From positions 1 to 10,172 of the forward strand of contig JAEWEW010000071.1 in the NCBI GenBank assembly GCA_023389175.1: 10,172 nucleotides of DNA, written 5' to 3'. Every line of letters begins with the position of its first letter. The stretch's first letter is position 1. A program made the position numbers and the translations under genes. This DNA comes from Pseudomonadota bacterium. GTDB taxonomy: Bacteria; Pseudomonadota; Gammaproteobacteria; Burkholderiales; Burkholderiaceae_E. Positions 7,629-10,172 of the stretch are shown here, in pieces. The notes under the pieces were generated by a model. The model was not told where the DNA came from, did no database searches, and worked only from the letters and a program-made list of their open reading frames with translations.

Positions 7629-8771
7629 ATGCTCGCGACCCCGGAGCTCGAGATGGTGCGCGACACGGTGCGCGCCTACGTGAACGATCACGTGAAGCCG
7701 CATGCAGCCGCCTGGGATCGCGACGGCACCTTTCCGGCGCAGGCGCTGAAGGGGCTGGCCGAGCTCGGCTGCTTCGGCATCGCGGTGCCGCAGGAGTGGG
7801 GCGGCGCCGGCCTGGACTACGCGGCGCTCGCGGTGATCCTGGAGGAGATTGCCGCCGGTGACGGCGCCACCTCGACCATCATCTCGGTCAACAACTGCCC
7901 GGTGTGCTCCATCCTGCTCGCCTGGGGCAGCGACGAGCAGAAGCGGCAGTGGCTCGCGCCGCTTGCGAGCGGCCGCATGCTCGGCGCCTTCTGCCTCACC
8001 GAGCCGCAGGCGGGCTCCGACGCGTCGTCGCTGCGCACCACCGCCACGCCGGTGGGCGATGGCAGCGGCTGGCACCTGGACGGGGTGAAGCAGTTCATCA
8101 CCTCCGGCAAGCATGGGGACGTGGCGATCGTCATGGCGGTCACGGACCGGGAGGCCGGCAAACGGGGCATCTCGGCGTTCCTGGTGCCAACCGATTCCCC
8201 CGGCTACCATGTCGACCGGCTGGAGGACAAGCTCGGCCAGCATGCGTCGGACACGGCGCAGGTCCGCTTCGAGCGCTGCTTCGTGCCCGCGGCGAATCTC
8301 ATCGGCGAGCCAGGCGCGGGTTACCGGATCGCGCTCTCGGGCCTGGAGGGCGGACGCATCGGCATCGCCGCGCAGTCGCTCGGCATGGCAAGGGCCGCCT
8401 TCGAGGCCGCCCTCGCCTATGCGCGCGAGCGGCAGGCCTTCGGCCAGCCGCTGATGGAGCACCAGGCGGTGCAGTTCCGGCTGGCGGACATGGCCACCGC
8501 GATCGAGGCGGCACGCCACCTGATCGCCCACGCGGCAAGCCTCAAGGATGCCGGGCGACCCTGCCTCAAGGAGGCGGCAATGGCGAAACTCTTCGCCTCG
8601 GAGATGGCCGAGCGGGTGTGCTCCGACGCGATCCAGATCCACGGCGGCTACGGCTACGTGCGCGACTTCCCGGTGGAACGCATCTACCGCGACGTGCGCG
8701 TCTGCCAGATCTACGAGGGCACCAGCGACATCCAGAAGATCCTGATCGGCCGCGCGCTCGCGGCCGGTTGA
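7629..8771 (+). CDS. Acyl-CoA dehydrogenase (short/branched-chain type)
   Basis: A 380-residue FAD-dependent acyl-CoA dehydrogenase. The flavin signature is LTEPQAGSD (123-131), followed by the FITSG segment (156-160). The catalytic base is E363 in YEGTSDIQK (362-370), the position used by short-, medium- and branched-chain enzymes. This differs from the isovaleryl-CoA dehydrogenase earlier in the operon, whose catalytic Glu is in helix G. The C-terminal region IQIHGGYGYVRDFPVERIYRDVRV (336-359) is typical of the family. Butyryl-, isobutyryl- or 2-methylbutyryl-CoA are plausible substrates; sequence alone does not choose, though an operon of branched-chain degradation favours a branched one. 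The start at 7629 has a strong GAGGAGG (7618-7624) just upstream. It follows the SDR gene by 15 nt, and a 7-bp hairpin spans its stop codon. Confidence 0.93.
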   Translation: MLATPELEMVRDTVRAYVNDHVKPHAAAWDRDGTFPAQALKGLAELGCFGIAVPQEWGGAGLDYAALAVILEEIAAGDGATSTIISVNNCPVCSILLAWGSDEQKRQWLAPLASGRMLGAFCLTEPQAGSDASSLRTTATPVGDGSGWHLDGVKQFITSGKHGDVAIVMAVTDREAGKRGISAFLVPTDSPGYHVDRLEDKLGQHASDTAQVRFERCFVPAANLIGEPGAGYRIALSGLEGGRIGIAAQSLGMARAAFEAALAYARERQAFGQPLMEHQAVQFRLADMATAIEAARHLIAHAASLKDAGRPCLKEAAMAKLFASEMAERVCSDAIQIHGGYGYVRDFPVERIYRDVRVCQIYEGTSDIQKILIGRALAAG

Positions 8772-8778
8772 AACCGGC
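8763..8778 (+). repeat. Perfect hairpin spanning the stop codon of the acyl-CoA dehydrogenase gene
   Basis: GCCGGTT (8763-8769) pairs exactly with AACCGGC (8772-8778), most likely folding as a 6-bp stem with a TGAA tetraloop that contains the TGA stop. No T-run follows. It lies about 28 nt before the next start codon and may influence termination of translation, coupling or mRNA decay. Confidence 0.4.
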
Positions 8779-8806
8779 GGCCACGCCGACATCGAGGAGT
8801 CCATTC

Positions 8807-9490
8807 TTGAGCATGACCACGACACAGGCGGGCAGCGGCACGGCACCGGCCGATGCCCCCCTCACCACACCGGCCGGCGAGGTCGACTTCTACTTCGACT
8901 TCAGCTCACCCTATTCCTACCTCGCCGCCGAGTCCATCGAGGACCTCGCGGCGCGCTACGGCCACAAGGTGAACTGGCGCCCGATGATGCTGGGCGTGAT
9001 CTTCAAGACGACCGGCAGCGCGCCGCTCACGGAGCAGCATCCCTGGCGGGCAAGCTACTCGGTGATGGATTTCCGGCGCAGCGCGGACATGTCCGGCGTG
9101 CCCTTCCGCTATCCGTCGCGCTTCCCGCAGGCGAGCCACAACGCCGCGCGGGTGCTGCTGTGGCTGCAGGAGAATGCGCCCGAGAAGGCACGGCCGTTCG
9201 CCCTTGCCGTCTTCCGCAGCCTCTTCGTGCACGACGGGGACATCCAGTCGGCCGACAACCTCGCGAGCCTCGGACGGGTGCTGGGCATCGACGAAGCCGG
9301 CCTGCGCGCGGCGATCCAGGACCCGGGCATCAAGCAGAAGCTCGCGGCCTGCAACGAGTCGGCCCAGGCCCGAAAGGTGTTCGGCGCGCCGACCTTCTTC
9401 GTCGGCACCGAGCAGTTCTGGGGCCACGACCGAATGCCGCACCTCGAGCGGCGGCTCGGGCAGCTCGCTGCCGAGCGCAAGGCCGGGTAA
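8807..9490 (+). CDS. 2-hydroxychromene-2-carboxylate isomerase family protein (DsbA/GST-kappa fold)
   Basis: A 227-residue DsbA-like thioredoxin-fold protein of the HCCA isomerase/GST-kappa family. Characterised members use glutathione, held by an active-site serine, to isomerise 2-hydroxychromene-2-carboxylate in naphthalene breakdown. The N-terminal motif DFSSPYSYLA (31-40) contains the serine (S33 or S34) at the CxxC-equivalent site. GAPTFFVGTEQFWGHDR near the C-terminus has the cis-proline loop and the usual family ending. A TTG start at 8807 is chosen because GAGGAG (8794-8799) lies 7 nt upstream. The in-frame ATG at 8813 would be 13 nt away and would remove only two residues. The first about 24 residues are Thr/Ala/Pro/Gly-rich and precede the first strand (VDFYFDF). 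No naphthalene-pathway genes are visible, so a glutathione-dependent role on another electrophile or thioester is as likely. Its stop overlaps the next start as TAATG. Confidence 0.88.
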   Translation: MSMTTTQAGSGTAPADAPLTTPAGEVDFYFDFSSPYSYLAAESIEDLAARYGHKVNWRPMMLGVIFKTTGSAPLTEQHPWRASYSVMDFRRSADMSGVPFRYPSRFPQASHNAARVLLWLQENAPEKARPFALAVFRSLFVHDGDIQSADNLASLGRVLGIDEAGLRAAIQDPGIKQKLAACNESAQARKVFGAPTFFVGTEQFWGHDRMPHLERRLGQLAAERKAG

Positions 9491-10172
9491 TGGGCCGGCA
9501 GGAGAGCGACATCGCGACAGCCGATGCCGGATCGTCGACCGCGCGCCGCACCGTCGTCCCCCCCGACCGGCCGGGCCTGCACGGCGTCCCGGATGCGGTT
9601 ATCTTCGACTGCGACGGCGTGCTGGTCGACAGCGAACCGATCACCAACGGCGTCCTGTGCGAGATGCTGAACGAGCTCGGGCTCGACTTCGACCTCGAGC
9701 GGACCATCCGCACCTTCATGGGGAAGTCGGTGAAGGACGAGATGGCCGCGATCGAGGCGATGATCGGGCGCGCGCTGCCGGCCGACTGGCACCGGCAGTT
9801 CGTGCTGCGCCGGGACGAAGCGCTCGCCGGGCGCGTCGGCCCGATCCCGGGCGCGCGCGCCGTGGTGGAGCGACTCGCCGCGCGCGGCATGCCGTTCGCA
9901 GTGGCTTCCGGCGCCGACTGCGCCAAGATGCGCCTGACGCTCGGCCGGTCCGGCCTGCTGCCGTTCTTCGCGCAGCACATGTTCGGCGCCGACATGGTGC
10001 CGCGCGCCAAGCCGGCGCCCGACGTCTACGAGCTCGCGATGCGCACGCTTGGCGTCTCGCCCAACCGCACGGTGGTGATCGAGGACACGCCCACCGGCAT
10101 CCGCGCCGGCGTCGCGGCCGGCACCACGGTCTACGCGCTTGCGAGCCTCAACACCCCGGCCGTGCTGCTCGA
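9490..10172 (+). CDS. HAD-superfamily hydrolase, beta-phosphoglucomutase/phosphoglycolate phosphatase-like (3' end cut by window edge)
   Basis: The visible 227 codons encode a subfamily I HAD phosphatase with all four motifs. Motif I is FDCDGVLVDSE (39-49; nucleophile D40, acid/base D42). Motif II is S140 in VASGA, and motif III is K174 in AKPAPD. Motif IV is E198-D199 in VIEDTPTGI. A helical cap lies between about 50 and 115. The likely substrate is a small sugar phosphate or phosphoglycolate-like molecule; sequence does not decide. The ATG at 9490 overlaps the previous stop (TAATG), implying translational coupling. It leaves about 34 residues before the first strand, an Arg/Ser/Pro-rich extension that most relatives lack; no other ATG or GTG start lies in frame before motif I. 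The gene continues past the right edge, probably by some tens of codons. Confidence 0.9.
   Translation, partial: MGRQESDIATADAGSSTARRTVVPPDRPGLHGVPDAVIFDCDGVLVDSEPITNGVLCEMLNELGLDFDLERTIRTFMGKSVKDEMAAIEAMIGRALPADWHRQFVLRRDEALAGRVGPIPGARAVVERLAARGMPFAVASGADCAKMRLTLGRSGLLPFFAQHMFGADMVPRAKPAPDVYELAMRTLGVSPNRTVVIEDTPTGIRAGVAAGTTVYALASLNTPAVLL

Overview
The window is high-GC, densely coded, single-chromosome-style DNA. The gene set (SMUG1-type uracil-DNA glycosylase, AceK, isovaleryl-CoA dehydrogenase, thiolase, branched or short-chain acyl-CoA dehydrogenase, GST-kappa/HCCA-isomerase-like protein) and the protein sequences resemble those of aerobic Betaproteobacteria (Burkholderiales or Rhodocyclales relatives). 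That placement is inferred from protein character; no rRNA or phylogenetic marker is present. I see no mobile element, tRNA, rRNA, CRISPR array or phage gene.

Left part, minus strand (1-1533): a two-gene operon reading leftwards, with a cupin of the 2,4'-dihydroxyacetophenone-dioxygenase family followed 18 nt later by a zinc-independent NAD(P)H:quinone oxidoreductase of the PIG3 type, which runs off the left edge just short of its C-terminus. A 98-nt divergent intergenic region separates the cupin from a plus-strand SMUG1-like uracil-DNA glycosylase (1632-2432), which may be translated from a leaderless or near-leaderless mRNA. The 119-nt gap after it carries the promoter-side DNA of the next operon. 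On the opposite strand it carries what may be the decayed C-terminus of another gene.

Right part, plus strand (2552-10172): a seven-gene same-strand run with short gaps. It encodes isovaleryl-CoA dehydrogenase, isocitrate dehydrogenase kinase/phosphatase (AceK), acetyl-CoA acetyltransferase, an SDR oxidoreductase, a second acyl-CoA dehydrogenase, a 2-hydroxychromene-2-carboxylate-isomerase-like DsbA-fold protein, and a HAD hydrolase cut by the right edge. This looks like the core of a leucine/branched-chain acyl-CoA degradation operon. Isovaleryl-CoA is oxidised, and the acetoacetyl-CoA formed later is cleaved by the thiolase to acetyl-CoA. AceK is placed so that it could divert isocitrate into the glyoxylate bypass when growth depends on acetyl-CoA. 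The carboxylase, hydratase and lyase steps of the pathway are not in this window and may lie to the right.

Most of the window is recognisable metabolism rather than a new defence or mobile system. Points worth a second look are AceK inside the acyl-CoA operon, a tandem array of three perfect hairpins between the thiolase and SDR genes, a glycine-rich loop insertion in isovaleryl-CoA dehydrogenase, an Asn-to-Ser change at a conserved thiolase position, the possible leaderless promoter of the glycosylase, and a possible gene remnant convergent with it.
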